Below, in pieces: positions 45,632 through 57,439 of a stretch of DNA of 64,000 bases. The position numbers and the translations under genes were made by a program. The DNA is taken from assembly GCA_023678885.1 (NCBI GenBank), contig CM042970.1:5248355-5312354 (forward strand), in the 5' to 3' direction. Source of the DNA: Pogostemon cablin. Lineage: Eukaryota; Streptophyta; Magnoliopsida; Lamiales; Lamiaceae. A model generated the notes under the pieces. It ran no database searches and was not told where the DNA came from. It saw only the letters and a list, made by a program, of their open reading frames with translations. Numbering within the stretch: position 1 is the first letter of the stretch; each line of letters starts with the position of its first letter.

Positions 45632-48324
45632 ATGTCTGGTGAAGGCACTCCTCCTCCGGTTGATGCTCAAGAAGTGAATACTTCCGATGAATCGCCGATG
45701 CAGAGCATGTGGCTTGGCATTCGTAGTTCTAACCATCTTCGTCGGATGCCCCGCCATACACTGAGGGATTTGTCCACATCTTCTTCTTCCGGTGGCAACC
45801 CAGCCCCGGTTGACTCTCCAACTAGGCAGCCGGTTCCGTCAGTGCCCGCAGCGGGTGTCGGCGGTGCAGCACTCCTTCTTGACACTGACTTGGGTGCCAT
45901 ACTTTCTCTTAACGTGGTGGATTATCTTCCCCGTCATCAAGATGTTGGTGACCTGGAGGTTGCCCTCCGAGAGACGGCTCGGCGTCTCGAGTGGGTGCCG
46001 CCTTCCAGACTATCGTCGGAGCAGTTGGACGAGCTCCACAGGAGATATGGTGCCCCCAACATCGTGTTCGAGCTTCCCATGGATGGAGTATCTATTTCCA
46101 ATCCTCCCTCGAATCGTACCGCCTTCAGCTATTCTCTCTTCCTTGCCGGCTTGCGACTTCCTCTTTCTCATGTCCTTGGTCTGCTATTACAGCGATGAGA
46201 TATGGCTATAGGCCAGTTGTTGCCTTCTTCTTGGTTGCGCTTAATCTCTACCATGTTACTGTTTCATGTTTTAGGTCATACTATCCGGGATCCATGTGAG
46301 TTGGAATTCTCTTCTTTTATGTTGTGTCTGGCCGATCTGGCGGTTTTTACCACTTGCTGCATCGAAACCACCATTATTTTGTAGGGGACTCCAATGTCAT
46401 CGGTCGAAGCTGGGAGCATGCTTGGTTTTGGTTAAGTGGCTACTATCGTGTCTGCATTAATGGTGCCCCAGTAACTTTTCCTATTCGATTCTGGCCTTTA
46501 GACAAGTGTATGATCCTTTCTTGTTCCCATAGCTCGGCCCTAATGCTTCTTGTAACCTTTGGTGTTATTCATGTGCAGGTCCTCCATTTTGTCCCCTCGA
46601 TCGGCTAAGTGATGGCTTTCGTCGAGTATATGAGATCTTGTCTCGTGGGGGGAACTCCTACGTGTATCTCCTCTACTTTCCGAGCCTGTCTTAGTTTCGG
46701 CTGGGTTGTCGACTTTGGGTCGCAGTGCCACCATTAGTGCCTCTCTTTTCTTGATCTCTTATGATCTCGTATCCCATGGCTGACTTTTCATTCTTGTCTT
46801 ATAGGTGAACTTCAGAATGCTCTTTCCCTGGTGGGGTCGACTGGCTCTGTGGCTGGTCTGTCCTTGACCCCATATAAGCGCGTTTGTCGATTTTCAGAGG
46901 AGGTGGCTGATCCTGATTATCCTGCTCGCTCTCCTTCCCTTGACGACGATGAGGCTATGGATGATTTGTCTTTTGGGTCCGAGGATATGAGGCTTATTGG
47001 TTGTCCAATTTATGGAGGATAGGGTCTTGCCCCCAATGTCTCCACTCCGTCAGTATTTGCATCGTCCTCGAGTCGTCCCTTCTAGTGTTTCTTCCATTTC
47101 TGGCACCGGGTCTGTTTCTTTCCTAATTGGAAAAAGGGAAAGAAGTGTCTATGAGCACGGTGGATCTTCTCGGTCGACCAGAATAAGCTTCGTGCCTCGT
47201 TCTTCCCCTGTTGGTGAGTTCGACCTCTTTGCTGAAAAATTGAGGGGGGGTAATTCTCTCTGTTCGGGCTTCTCCTTTCTTTTCTTGTTCGCTGCATTCT
47301 CACCCGTGGTATTCTTTTGTAGATCCTCCTCTCATCGTGCCCAAAACTGGACGGCAGCATGAAGAAGATCCGGATGAGGATCCAGAGGAAGACCCGGAGG
47401 AAGATCCCGAAGAGGATCCGAAAGAAGAGGTCGAGGGAGATGTTGTCGAAGGTTTGGTAGAGGGTTCAGATGGTGGTCCAGACTGGGAGAGAGAGCTTGA
47501 TGATTACGACATGATGCTAGGACCGAGGGAGAAAACTACTTCTGAAGCTGGTACCAGTTCAATCCCCTTAAATCCTCAAGCTGTCCTTACAGTTCCTTTT
47601 CCCGATCCGAGCCCTGATGGTGTCGTCGCGACAACTAACCCTGTCGAAGTGGATGCCGAGGCTGCTAGACTAGCCGCCGAAAGGGCTCGTGTGCGGGAAA
47701 AAGGCAGGGCCGAGGAAACCGATGAGCTCGACCTTTCTGAGCTGCAGAAGCTCAAAATCCGGGGCTTCATTATCGGTGCGAGTTCTCGGGCTTCCTATCA
47801 AGCTTCTCCGTCTGTCGTTCCCAGTTCTCTTACTCAAGATTCTTCTAGTTTGGCTGCTATGGCTGGAGCTGCCATTGCTTCCCTCACTTCCTCCCTATAT
47901 GCCATGGATCAGTATTGCTCGTTCGCAGGTCGACTCGTTGATCGCTCCAAAGGATCATCCGCAATTTTGAGGAACAGATACATGCTCAGAGGTAGAGAAT
48001 GCTCATCTGACCTCTCTTGTCGTGCATCATAGGGAGAAATTAGCTGCTTCTGAGTTTGAGGTCGCTATGGGACAGGCCACTCTAGAGTCCTTGGAGGCAC
48101 ACTTAACCGAGACTGAAGTCGCTCAAGATGCAGCGCAATTTAAGGCCGCCAAAGCGCAATCTAGATTAGCCTAAGCTGAGGCTCGCATCCAGGCTCTGGA
48201 GCAGCGTATTCCCCGTCTTGGTTCTGCAGAGGAGAGAGCCCTCCGTGCTTAGGCTCAACTGAAGGAGATGGAAGATAAGATGGCGAGCATTTTCCATCCT
48301 TTCAGCAGCCGAAAGAAAGATTGA
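45632..48324 (+). pseudogene. Antisense unit 2 of the Tat element: second putative gypsy-type transposon protein
   Basis: ATG at 45,632 opens 188 codons: MSGEGTPPPVDAQEVNTSDE, LRETARRLEWVPPSRLSSEQ and FSYSLFLAGLRLPLSHVLGL, followed in other frames by RPVVAFFLVALNLYHVTVSC and GGFYHLLHRNHHYFVGDSNV. The pattern parallels unit 1 in the PF04195-like part. The C-terminal part has an acidic repeat (DPEEDPEEDPEEDP, 47,360-47,430), an Ala/Glu helix (AEAARLAAERARVREKGRAE) and coiled coil to 48,324. Stops and frameshifts are present, some possibly unspliced introns. Function unknown. Confidence 0.55.
47352..47430 (+). repeat. Acidic Asp-Pro-Glu repeat in antisense unit 2
   Basis: Codons for DEDPEEDPEEDPEEDP arise from a degenerate 12-base unit gaggatccagag repeated about five times. 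Confidence 0.75.
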
Positions 48325-48783
48325 TGGTATCTGCCATCCCTACCTGATGGTTCATTCCTATCCGTTCTGACCCTGATGTTATCTCGAACTTTTCTTCTTT
48401 ATGATTGGTTGTATATTTTGAAATTCTGTCTATCTTCTTGGTTCACGATCGTTCGTGTATTTTGAATTCTGACTGCACTTTTGGTATCACTGTCTGATAA
48501 TTGATGGTTGCTTGTCGCTGATGCATACTTGTTATTTTATTGATGCCTCGGCATACCTGTTCTAATTTTTGATGCCTCGGCATTTTTGTTCCCATTTCCC
48601 TGAATCTGATATTTTCACCCCTTATTACGAGTTTGACCTTGTCTTTTTTATTCCACCTTACCATTTTATTTCCCTTCTTTGGTTACTTTCCTTCGATATC
48701 CCTCCATTTGTGCTTACGATATCCTTTATCGGTTTACGAGATGGTGTTTATATATCAAACTTCCCAAAGCCACGGTGTTACTA

Positions 48784-49110
48784 TTTTACCATTTGTGATG
48801 AGTACCTCATTCCTTTTAACCACATATAACTTACCGATATCCCCAAAATCACAATATTCCAATAAATAAATGTCTTTCCCATTAGTGATAAACACATTGA
48901 CTTCCACAACCATGTATCATTGAATATATTTCCAGACATAGCCTAAAAGAATATTTTGCCATTTGTGATGAGTACCCCATTCCTTTTAACCACATATAAC
49001 TTATCGATATTCCCAAAACCACGATGTTCCAATAAATAAATACCTTTCCCATTAGTGATAAACACATTGACTTCCATAACCATGTATTATTGAAGATATT
49101 TCCATACAAT
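48784..49110. repeat. Tandem duplication, 170-bp period
   Basis: atttgtgatgagtacc occurs at 48,791 and 48,961; accacatataacttaycgat, ccaataaataaat and gataaacacattgacttcca also recur at 170-bp spacing. Two copies, between antisense unit 2 and integrase. Confidence 0.85.
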
Positions 49111-49199
49111 TTCTATTTCCATATGGTGTGGCCTAGTGCCTTGATTAAAAGCTGTGAAAAGTTTTGTTACCAACCTCGTTCATCTCGCATTCCTTCCCC

Positions 49200-50143
49200 T
49201 TACTGATAATACTTCTTCAAGTGTTGTGCATTCCATAGGTGTGGTATCATTTTGCCATCCACCTCTTCCAATTCATATGCTACTCCTAGAACTCTCTTGA
49301 TCACATAAGGGCCTTCCATTGAGAAAGGGGTTTCATAAGTGGATGTTCTTGTTGTCGTCCTGTAAGCCCATAGTACTCCTGGCAGCTCCTCTGGCCATTT
49401 CACATCCAATTTTTCTAGCCTGGCCTTCAACGTGTGCTTGATGATCTTGTTCACCGCTTCAACTTGCCCGTTGGATTATGGGTGTTACAGTGTAGAAGAC
49501 CACTTCTTGATGCCATAGTCCTCGCAAAACTCTCTCAGCTTGCCGTTGTCGAATTGTTTACCATTATCCGTCACGATGGCGAAGGGTATCCCAAACCGGC
49601 ACACGATGTTCTGCCATATAAACTTCTCAACCCTGGCCTCCGTGATCGTCGAGAGGGGTTCAGTCTCAGCCCACTTTGTGAAATAATCTATCGCTAATAT
49701 GGCGAATTGTTCCCTCCCTTTCCAGATAGAAGCGGTCCGATTAAATCAATTCCCCACTTTGCGAAAGGCCATGGGCTGAATGCCGAGGTCAATTGTTCTG
49801 AAGGTGCTCTCACTATTGGTGCCAGCCTCTGATATGTTGCACATGCTCTCGCATATTGGGTGGCATCATTCTTCAGTGTCGGCCAGAAATAGCCTTGTCT
49901 GATCACCTTGTGGGCTAAGGCGATCCCTCCTGTATGATTCTCACATATGCCTTTATGGATCTCTGCTAGTACATAGTTTGCCTCTTCGGGGGTCAAACAC
50001 TTCAAGAGTGGTGCAGAATATCCTCTTTTGTACAACTTTCCTTCCACTAAGATGTACCTTGCCGACCGAAGCCGGATTTGTCTGGCCTTGTTCTTGTCCG
50101 TGGGCACCTTTCCTTCTTCGAGGTATGCCCTGATCGGGGTCAT
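49200..50143 (-). pseudogene. Tat integrase
   Basis: Minus strand from MTPIRAYLEEGKVPTDKNKA. Zinc-binding EIHKGICENH and ACATYQRLA (the last Cys of the HHCC set is replaced by Tyr), first catalytic Asp in KWGIDLIGPL, then after a frameshift near 49,720 TDNGKQFDNGKL with the second Asp and a third-site segment NGQVEAVNKIIKHTLKARLE. The C-terminal part ends HLWNAQHLKKYYQ at 49,200. Frameshift and Cys loss make it inactive. Confidence 0.85.
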
Positions 50144-50866
50144 CTAAGATTCTTCTGCCGGTTGGTTGTCCAGAACCCATACTGTGGTGTCCGAAGGTCT
50201 TTCTTGCCTCACTATATTGATGTTATTTAGATCTTCGGCGTTCGAGGCTGTGGCGAGCTTGGCCAGCGCGTCGGTTCCCATATTATCCCGTCTGTTGACG
50301 CACTCCAAAAACACTTGCTTAAACTTTTGTAACATGCCTACCGCCAATCCTCTGTAGTGATTCATCTGCTCATCCTTGGCCTCGTATTCTCCCTTCATCT
50401 GGTTTACCACCAATTGCGAATCACTATATATCATCAGCTCATCTGCTCCCATGGATAGTGCCATCCTTAGACCATTCAGTAAGGCCTCGTATTCCGCCTC
50501 GCTGTTAGTAGCCAAAAAGATGAATCGGATTACGGTTGAGAAGGTTTTCCCAGATGTGGTTCGAATGATGATTCCCGCGCCCGATGCCGTTGCTGTTGCT
50601 GAGCCATTCACGTGCATGATCCAGGGCTTTCTCTTTCCCTCTTCGGCTGGGATTGGAAAAGTTAGTTCCACTATGAATTCCGCCATGACCTGTCCCTTGA
50701 CGGCATTCCTCGGTAAGTACGTTATGTTGAACTGCCCTAATTCGACAGACCACTTCAACAGCCTCCCCGCTGCATCTCGTCTTTGGAGTACTTGCCTCAA
50801 AGGGAATGTCATTAGTACTTCGACAGTATGCTCCATGAAGTATGGTCTCAGCTTCCTCGAGCTCAT
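50144..50866 (-). pseudogene. Tat second RNase H domain
   Basis: Minus-strand 240-codon frame: end of the first RNase H (LKWSVELGQFNITYLPRNAV), then the plant-type second domain with IMHVNGSATATASGAGIII, TNSEAEYEALLNGLRMALSM, IYSDSQLVVNQMKGEYEAKD and MGTDALAKLATA. The first catalytic Asp (usual HVDGS) is Asn here; Glu and the following Asp residues remain. An additional RNase H after the standard one is diagnostic of the Tat lineage. Confidence 0.85.
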
Positions 50867-51013
50867 GACAGTGCATATGCCACCTTCTCCATTACTAGAT
50901 ATCTGAGTTCCGCGTTTCTCAGGGATTGGCTTACAAGTACACCAGTTTCTGGTTCTTCTCTTCTATTTTGACCAGTACTGACTGATTGCGGTTCCCGACA
51001 CTGCTAAGTATAG

Positions 51014-51942
51014 CTACCGTGTCTCGCCTGGTGAGGGTTTGGAGAGGATCCGGGGATCTGATAGCTCCCTTTTAATTTTATCAAATGCCTTCGTACACTC
51101 TTCTGTCCATTCGAACTTAGCCTTTTTGACAACGTCGAAGAACGGTTTGCACTTGTTCGACGCTTTCGACATGAATCTGTTTAGGGCTGCCAATCTGCCC
51201 GTTAAGTTCTGAACTTCTTTCACGTGCCTCGGTTGATCCATCCTCAGGATTGCCTCTACCTTCTCTGGGTTCCTCTCGATCCCTCTTGAGCTGATCAAAT
51301 ACCCAAAAAAACTTCCTTTGCTCATCCCAAATGTGCACTTCTTTGGGTTTAACTTCATCACGTAATGTCGGAAGGTTCCAAAAACCTTCATCAGATGTTC
51401 GAAATGATCCATCTTTTCTAGACTCTTTACTACGGTGTCATCCACGTAAACCTCGACTATCTTCCCGATATCTTCCTTAAACATCTTGTTCACCAACCTT
51501 TGATAAGTGGCCCCCGCATTTCTTAAACCGAATGGCATATTGTTCCATTCATACACCCCGTTTCCGCAGAAGAATGCTGTGTTCGCCATGCGTCAGGATG
51601 CATGGGGATCTGATGGTATCCCGAGAAAGCATCCATGAAGCTCATTATCTCATGTTCTGCAGTAGCGTTGACCATCTGGTCGATCGACAGAAGAGGATAG
51701 CTATCCTTCGGGCATGCATTGTTTAGGTCGGTGAAGTCGATGCACAATCTCCACGATCCTTCCTTCTTTTTTACCATCACTGGGTTTTGTATCCTTATTG
51801 GGTATTTGCATTCACTAATTCTTCCACTTGCCAATAGTTTGTGCACTTCTAGCTCCATAGCTGCATTCTTTTCTAGGCTGAACTTTCTCTTTTTTTGATG
51901 GAAAGACGGGATATTGGGATCGATGTTCAACTTTTGACACAC
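51014..51942 (-). pseudogene. Tat reverse transcriptase
   Basis: Minus strand: MELEVHKLLASGRISECKYP, KKKEGSWRLCIDFTDLNNAC, MSFMDAFSGYHQIPMHPDAW, frame change, then VYEWNNMPFGLRNAGATYQR, VEVYVDDTVVKSLEKMDHFE (YVDD intact) and GSFFGYLISSRGIERNPEKV. A shift near 51,590 splits the domain. Confidence 0.9.
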
Positions 51943-52149
51943 ATACTACGGATGTACCGCCGGTGTTTCATTTGATTTCCAGGCGAACACATCCAGGTTT
52001 TCTTCAACAATTGGATTAGCCTCTCCTTGAAATTATTTTCCCATTTCATTCCGATCTTGACCTTGATGTCGGCGTCTCTTGGGTCCAGTTGTACCACCTC
52101 TGTTTTTCCAGCTGCCGAAGCTCCTTCTTTTAGCTTTATCCTCGGATCC

Positions 52150-53366
52150 TCATTCGGTATCACCTGCTTCATCTTCGGCACCTTTGCTGCCGCTTATTTT
52201 TTTTGCTATCTGGATATCCGGATCCTGATGTATTCCCTCTGCCACTACCGGTATCTTGTCCACTTGTTTCTCTATTTTCTTTCCTTCTGTTACTACCAAG
52301 ATCATCCCGGGTTCCTTGTTATTTTGATCCCCTTTCGGTGTTTTCTTCATTTCTACTAGTGCTTCCGAGGTTTCTTCCATGATGTCCTCGAAACTTAACA
52401 TCTCGTAGTCCATGTCGTGGTAGCTTAAGCCTTCCACTCTTTCCACAAACCAGCATTCCATAGCTCTCCTCTGGTTTCCTATCACTATCGCTACCCTGCC
52501 ATCTACCGTGACAAATTTGAGGCACTGATGCAGGGTTGATGGAATGGCTCCGAAGGCATGAATCAATGGGCGTCCTAGTATGCAGTTGTATGTGGAGACT
52601 TGATCGACCACTTTAAGGTTAATTGTTTCTGCATCCGAGTCCTTCCATCCAAATCCTCCAGTTGGACCGACAAGTCCACCTCCATGGTGGGCCTCGTTAA
52701 CGCATTGCTAAAACCTTTGATCTCGTCACCGCAAGGCCTCACCTTGTGGTGACGTTCTCCTCCTAGGTTGTCAAATACCTCTTTGAAGATTATGTTGGCT
52801 TACGCCCCTGTGTCTACCAAGCATCTATGAACTCTGATTCCCGACAATATATGTGAGATGACTAAAGGATCGGAGTGAGGCGTACTTACCCCACAGAAGT
52901 CGGCATCGGTGAATATGATATCCGCCACAGTCACGCCCTTTGATGCCGAGTTCAGTGACCATACTTGGGGGATCTGCTGATCTAAATCCCTTAGCTCGAC
53001 CTTGCTCTTCCTCTTGGATGTCGTTGTTAATGCTTGGGAGGTTCCGATATAGGAGATTTCTTCTACCGGCTCCATCATGTGTATTTCACCCGGTCTATCT
53101 CCTCTCAGGACTGGTTCTTCGATCCTGTCAAATACTGGTGGTCGGCCTGGAGGCGGAAGGGATAAAGGCATCGCTCTATCATTTCGTCCTCTGCCAGAGG
53201 ACCTTGGTCGACCCGGAGGAGGAGGAAAATTGGCGTCCCTCCTGTACACCCTCAGTTTCAGAGCTTGCAGCATTCCTTTTAACCTTCCCTCCTTAAACAA
53301 TTTCCATAGTTCTGTGATAAGATCTCGGCATTGGTCAGTATTGTGATCATGCATCAGATGGTACAT
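52150..53366 (-). pseudogene. Tat protease region
   Basis: Minus strand: LMHDHNTDQCRDLITELWKL (53,366 on) is a zinc-finger-like CxxH remnant region; RVHRCLVDTGA carries the aspartic protease site DTGA at about 52,800-52,811 and is followed at once by a stop. Downstream TYNCILGRPLIHAFGAIPST (52,600 region) is the conserved ILGRP motif after the protease. Interrupted by stop and shift between 52,800 and 52,611. Confidence 0.82.
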
Positions 53367-53565
53367 GCAATATTTCTGAGGATTGGTGAGCTCCGAGGTT
53401 CAAAGGACCGACCTCGACGTCCGAAGGACCTGTTGATCTTTGACATAGTAGAAGACCTCGACAACATTCAAATTGGTTCCGGACTTCAGCTCTTCATATA
53501 TCTGTTGCACTTCAGTATCCTCCGTGAATGGTTTGAAAGTGGAAGGTGGTTTGTATTCCTTCGTT

Positions 53566-55208
53566 CCTTATATGTTTGTCCTCTTCTTGTTTAGTTCCGC
53601 CGAAGTGCATTGATGGCTAGCCTTCTTTGCCATTTTAGAGATGTCTTCGGCATGCATATGCTCATGCGTCATGACAATAAAAGCTGCGTAAGATATTGGC
53701 GGTTTAAACTGTGCTGCCTTCCACAAATTGGTTTTCGGATGCAGTGCTCCCATGACCGTGATGAGACAGGTCTTGTCTCCCATGACTTCCTCCATCGACC
53801 TTTGCTCATTGAATCTTTTCAGAAAGTCTCGTAAGCTTTCTGTTGAACCTTGACAAATATTAGCCAGTTTGTGCTTTGGCTCCTTCGGCGCCCCCAGATA
53901 CGAGTACTACATTAAGAATACTTCCATCAATTCTCCCCAGCTTTTGATGGAAGCTGCCGGGACTTCTCTAAACTAGGCATGGGCCTTGTTTCCCAAGGTC
54001 AGTGGAAACATTCGGCATAAAGTGATCTCATTCGCTCCCTAAGCTCTCATCCACATCAGATATTTTTTAATATGTGAATATGGATTGTAATCACAGTCAA
54101 AGATCAAGCTCGAAGGAAACTTGATCCCTTGCTGCCTAGGAGCGTTGCTAATCTCTGCCGTGAAAGGCGATGGGGCCACTGAGGATTGAAGAACTTCTCC
54201 CGTTCCAGCCATTTTCCTTTCCAGATCTGCAAAGCGTTTGTTCACCTCCTCATTTATCAAGGCTTGCAGATCTCCGGTTTGGGCATTCAGAAACGCCCAT
54301 CCGCGTCCCTGCCTCCATTCGAACCTCTTTCTGTCCCTTTCCTCTTCGTGAGGTGGGCTTCTGGTTCTTCCTGCCTCGAGGGAGGGATAGCTCGGTTGTG
54401 GGTAGATCCTCCCACGAAGGATCTCGACTCTCATGGGAATAGGGAATTGAGGATGAGCAAGACCTTGGGTTCATCGGCCTCCTGCGTCAGTTATGCCCCC
54501 TCTGGAAAACAGACGGGGTTCTCCGCGGAACCTCCTTCTCTTTCGATCTTTCCCGAGTAGCGGGTCGGCCTCTCCTTTGATTCTGCGAGCGAGGTTGTTG
54601 AGGCTCTCCCCCACTGGACCTTCCTCTTACTTCAGCTTCCTGATCCCTTCCGGGTCGTGGCTGGGTTCGGGCTCTGTTCCCCGTCGGCACCTCCGGCGGG
54701 GGTGGATTCCTTCTTCCTGGGTTCTCTCCGTGGTGGGGCTGTCTTTGGGTCCCTGCTTCTGGGCGGCGGAAGTATTCACTGTGCCTTCCACCCAGTAGGG
54801 TTTCGTTTACACTCTCCCTTTCCTCCACGTTCCTTTTCCATATGAAGTTGATAGTCTCTCTGGCATCACCTCTGCTATGCTCTTTCCTGGCATCTTTTCT
54901 CCTTTCGAGGTCCTTCCGCAGGTCACCGTGGCTTGCTCCATGATGGCCGCTACAACTCAACCTCGCCGGTGGAACCGGGAGATTTTTGCAGCATACTCAT
55001 TGATTACTTTATGAATCTTCTCGTTCATTTCTTTCGTCTTTAAGGGATTACCCAAATTAGGGACTGGGATGGATCTCGCCGGAGTATGTACCTCCAGGAC
55101 TGGAGCACTGATTTGAACATTATTTCCGCTTCTCGTGATATTCCGTTGTGCTCTAGAATATTCTCCTCTCTCTTCAGGACCATAAGCTGGGAGACCTTCA
55201 ACTCCCAT
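53566..55208 (-). pseudogene. Tat gag
   Basis: Minus strand from MGVEGLPAYGPEERGEYSRA at 55,208; a Glu/Arg-rich segment (54,960-54,487); GDLQALINEEVNKRFADLER and DYNPYSHIKKYLMWMRA (54,434-54,039); then EVPAASIKSWGELMEVFL and MHAEDISKMAKKASHQCTSA (to 53,568). Several stops and frame changes. The stretch above 53,997 is duplicated at 39,213-40,540. Confidence 0.82.
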
Positions 55209-55315
55209 CCTAATTTCCAGATACTAGGCAAAACTCAGAGATTTCCCTCACAACAAAAAATGAAAACCGAAAAATTTTGAAAATGAAGAACAAGGATGGC
55301 TTAACGTAGCGTTCA

Positions 55316-55331
55316 CACAGACGGCGCCAGA
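55316..55331 (-). other. Primer-binding site next to LTR B
   Basis: Minus strand TCTGGCGCCGTCTGTG directly after LTR B's terminus CCGTCAACA. The TGGCGCCGTCTGTGGG type is common in plant Gypsy elements. Confidence 0.75.
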
Positions 55332-56262
55332 TGTTGACGGCTGTTCTTGGCTCGCTAATTAAGTATGTAAAAGGTTTGAGATTTTAATTAACGACACCAA
55401 GAACGAATACCATCAAAAACAATAATCTATAAAATCGAGACAAATAAAGAGATTAAAGCTTATCCAAAACTAAAATTCCACCAAAGAACATCACCTATTT
55501 TATTACTCTCCTTTTAAAACAACACTTGTTTTTTCCAAATTCTTACAAGTGTAATATCTAAAGTGTGTGCTCATGTCTTGCCTCTCTCCTCTGAGAGAGG
55601 CTATTTATATTATCCATAAAACCCTAGAATCGGGCCAATCGCCTTGCGCCACCTGGATGAAGACAATTCGCTTTTAATGAAGTTGGCTGGTACGCCGACC
55701 GATTGCAGAGAGAAGATGGGCGCCGTTTGTTGCACTGCTGGGAGTTTGCAGGGTGTCTCCGTCCTTTGCTGGCCTCCCATTAGTTGTTGGAGCAGGGCGT
55801 ACCAGTCAGCTATTGTCTTCTAGTTAAGATTGATGTCCAAGACATCTCTTCTTCTCGTTAGCGTTGTCTTCTAGCCTGCGGTACTTGTGTTCTTTTATTA
55901 TGATGACTGTCCTTTATTATCTTGCTCTCGCCGTCGTCCATTGGTCTTCGGACAGGTTGGCTTTTGGTGCTGCTGAGTCCACCCGAGGTCTCGGCCAGGG
56001 GGAGGGTTACTGCCGAGGTGTCTCTCCGAAGCCGAGGGTGTTTCCTGATTTCTTACTAGTCCAGCGGGCTTGCCCTTATTCGTTTTGGGCTGGGCTTCCG
56101 AATTGCTATGTTCCTTATTGGGCTGTCTTAACTCCCTTCTCCTTTCTGTCCTCCGGTTGGGCCGCCGAGGGGTTGGGCCTCCCTTTTCTAGCGTCATGGG
56201 TCTGATGGGTCTATTGGGCCTCTTGGGCCTGATAAATCATGAGGGATATATTACACATAACA
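55332..56262 (-). repeat. LTR B (5' LTR) of the Tat element, 931 bp
   Basis: Plus-strand ends tgttgacggctg and acacataaca; collinear with LTR A throughout. The following five bases are catgt; a matching duplication is not found beside LTR A. Confidence 0.88.
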
Positions 56263-56329
56263 CATGTCAACTTGAAGTTTGTATTTGCAACTTTGTAAAG
56301 AAATGGTGGCTCATTAGCACTATTCATCC

Positions 56330-56430
56330 ATACATCTCAATTCTAGACTTTGTTGGATCCAAGGGTCGAACCTCAGACCTCATTTTGATGAGAAGCGTAT
56401 GCAAGCCTTCTTTACTAAATTAATAATTTG
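56330..56430 (-). repeat. Possible SINE or tRNA-like fragment
   Basis: On the minus strand GAGGTCTGAGGTTCGACCCTTG contains a good pol III B box (GGTTCGACCC) preceded by GCTTGCATACGC. A clear A box and ends were not found. Confidence 0.35.
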
Positions 56431-56540
56431 TAATAACCACTACATATATACTTAACTAAACAAAGTTCCTGCACTTTGTTGTACACACCCTCATCAGAGG
56501 ATTGAATGTATTATTAGAATATTCAGTTGCTGCTTGTTAT

Positions 56541-57026
56541 CAGGGGCGGACGTATCAAGAGTGTAGGGGGGCATTGGGCCCCCTGAACTTTCGAAAATAT
56601 GTAGTATATATATAGGAAAAATGCTAACTTAGGTGGTATGGTGATTTTGCACTCCAGTTTTTGAAGAGGAGGTTGCGTGTTCGAGTTAAGCATTGAGCGT
56701 CCTTTGCTTGGCATTATTTATCTATTCAATTTGTTTTTTTATATAATTTTTTTTCTTTTATTTGTATTTATAATTATACCTCTTTTTCTTTACTTTTCTT
56801 TTCTTGTTTTTTCCTTCTCCTTTCTTTATGTATTTCTTCTATTTTGTAGTATATTATTTATATTCCATATAATCCTTTGTAGTTTTACACGATTAGTTAA
56901 GTACATAAATTTTAGAAAGTCCCTTTTTAAGTGTATAATACATTTATGAGTGTATAATGCAAGAAAAAAATAGGTATGGATGTAGAGATTTGGGCCCCCT
57001 CGATGAATATTCTGTGTCTACCACTG
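56541..57026. mobile_element. Non-autonomous hAT-type element
   Basis: Begins CAGGGGCGGACG and ends, read in reverse, CAGTGGTAGACAC; 8-bp flanks cttgttat (56,533-56,540) and cttattat (57,027-57,034), one mismatch. Subterminal gggccccct occurs on both sides. The stretch 56,625-56,700 (ggtggtatggtgattttgca, then gcgtgttcgagtt) looks like a tRNA-related SINE piece inside it. Confidence 0.7.
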
Positions 57027-57192
57027 CTTATTATTTAGCATTTTTGTCTTGATTTTAACTTATACAAATGATGTGGTTCCATGTGTTTGTAGGGGGCCAG
57101 ATAACAAAAGGCTAGATGGCTTGACAAAAAGACTAACTAAATATAACTCAAATATTGTAAAGAAACATTAAGGGCAATTTTGTAAAACTATA

Positions 57193-57439
57193 CTCCTTTC
57201 GTTCTGCGTTAATGTTTACGTTTGCTTTTTGTATGTAGATTAAGAGATATAATAACCTAATGTGTAGTGAGGTGAGAAATAATATTTAATATAAAGTGGG
57301 AAGTTGTATTTGTGTTGTGTGCGGGCCTATATGGAATAATTAATTGTTTTGTATGAGCCTAACTTGATAAAAATGAAAATGTAAACCTTAACTTGAAACA
57401 ATTCAAAATGGAAAATGTAAATCTGTGGGATGGAGGGAG
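57193..57439. mobile_element. Stowaway-type MITE, uninterrupted relative of 6,735-7,049
   Basis: Left end CTCCTTTCGTTCTGCG after TA, right end read in reverse CTCCCTCCATCCCAC, with TA at 57,440-57,441. Shared internal phrases with the 6,735 copy include gtgaggtgag, aaataatattt and aaagtggg. Confidence 0.8.

Larger units (their letters stand above)
39213..56262 (-). mobile_element. Tat-lineage Ty3/Gypsy element in LTR-internal-LTR-partial arrangement
   Basis: On the minus strand the order is: LTR B (56,262-55,332), primer-binding site, gag, protease, RT, RNase H plus a second RNase H, integrase, two antisense units (plus strand 41,982-48,324), polypurine tract, LTR A (41,487-40,556), then a second primer-binding site and gag that end abruptly at 39,213. 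The integrase after RNase H defines Gypsy; the extra RNase H and the antisense ORFs after integrase fit the Tat lineage. LTRs are 932 and 931 bp and roughly 93% identical over the stretch compared. All frames are broken. Confidence 0.85.

Noticed and set aside
48882..49109. 75-codon minus-strand frame
   Set aside because: Arises from the 170-bp tandem duplication; the repeated phrase in the peptide mirrors the DNA repeat.
51532..51726. 64-codon plus-strand frame within RT
   Set aside because: Antisense shadow of the reverse transcriptase.
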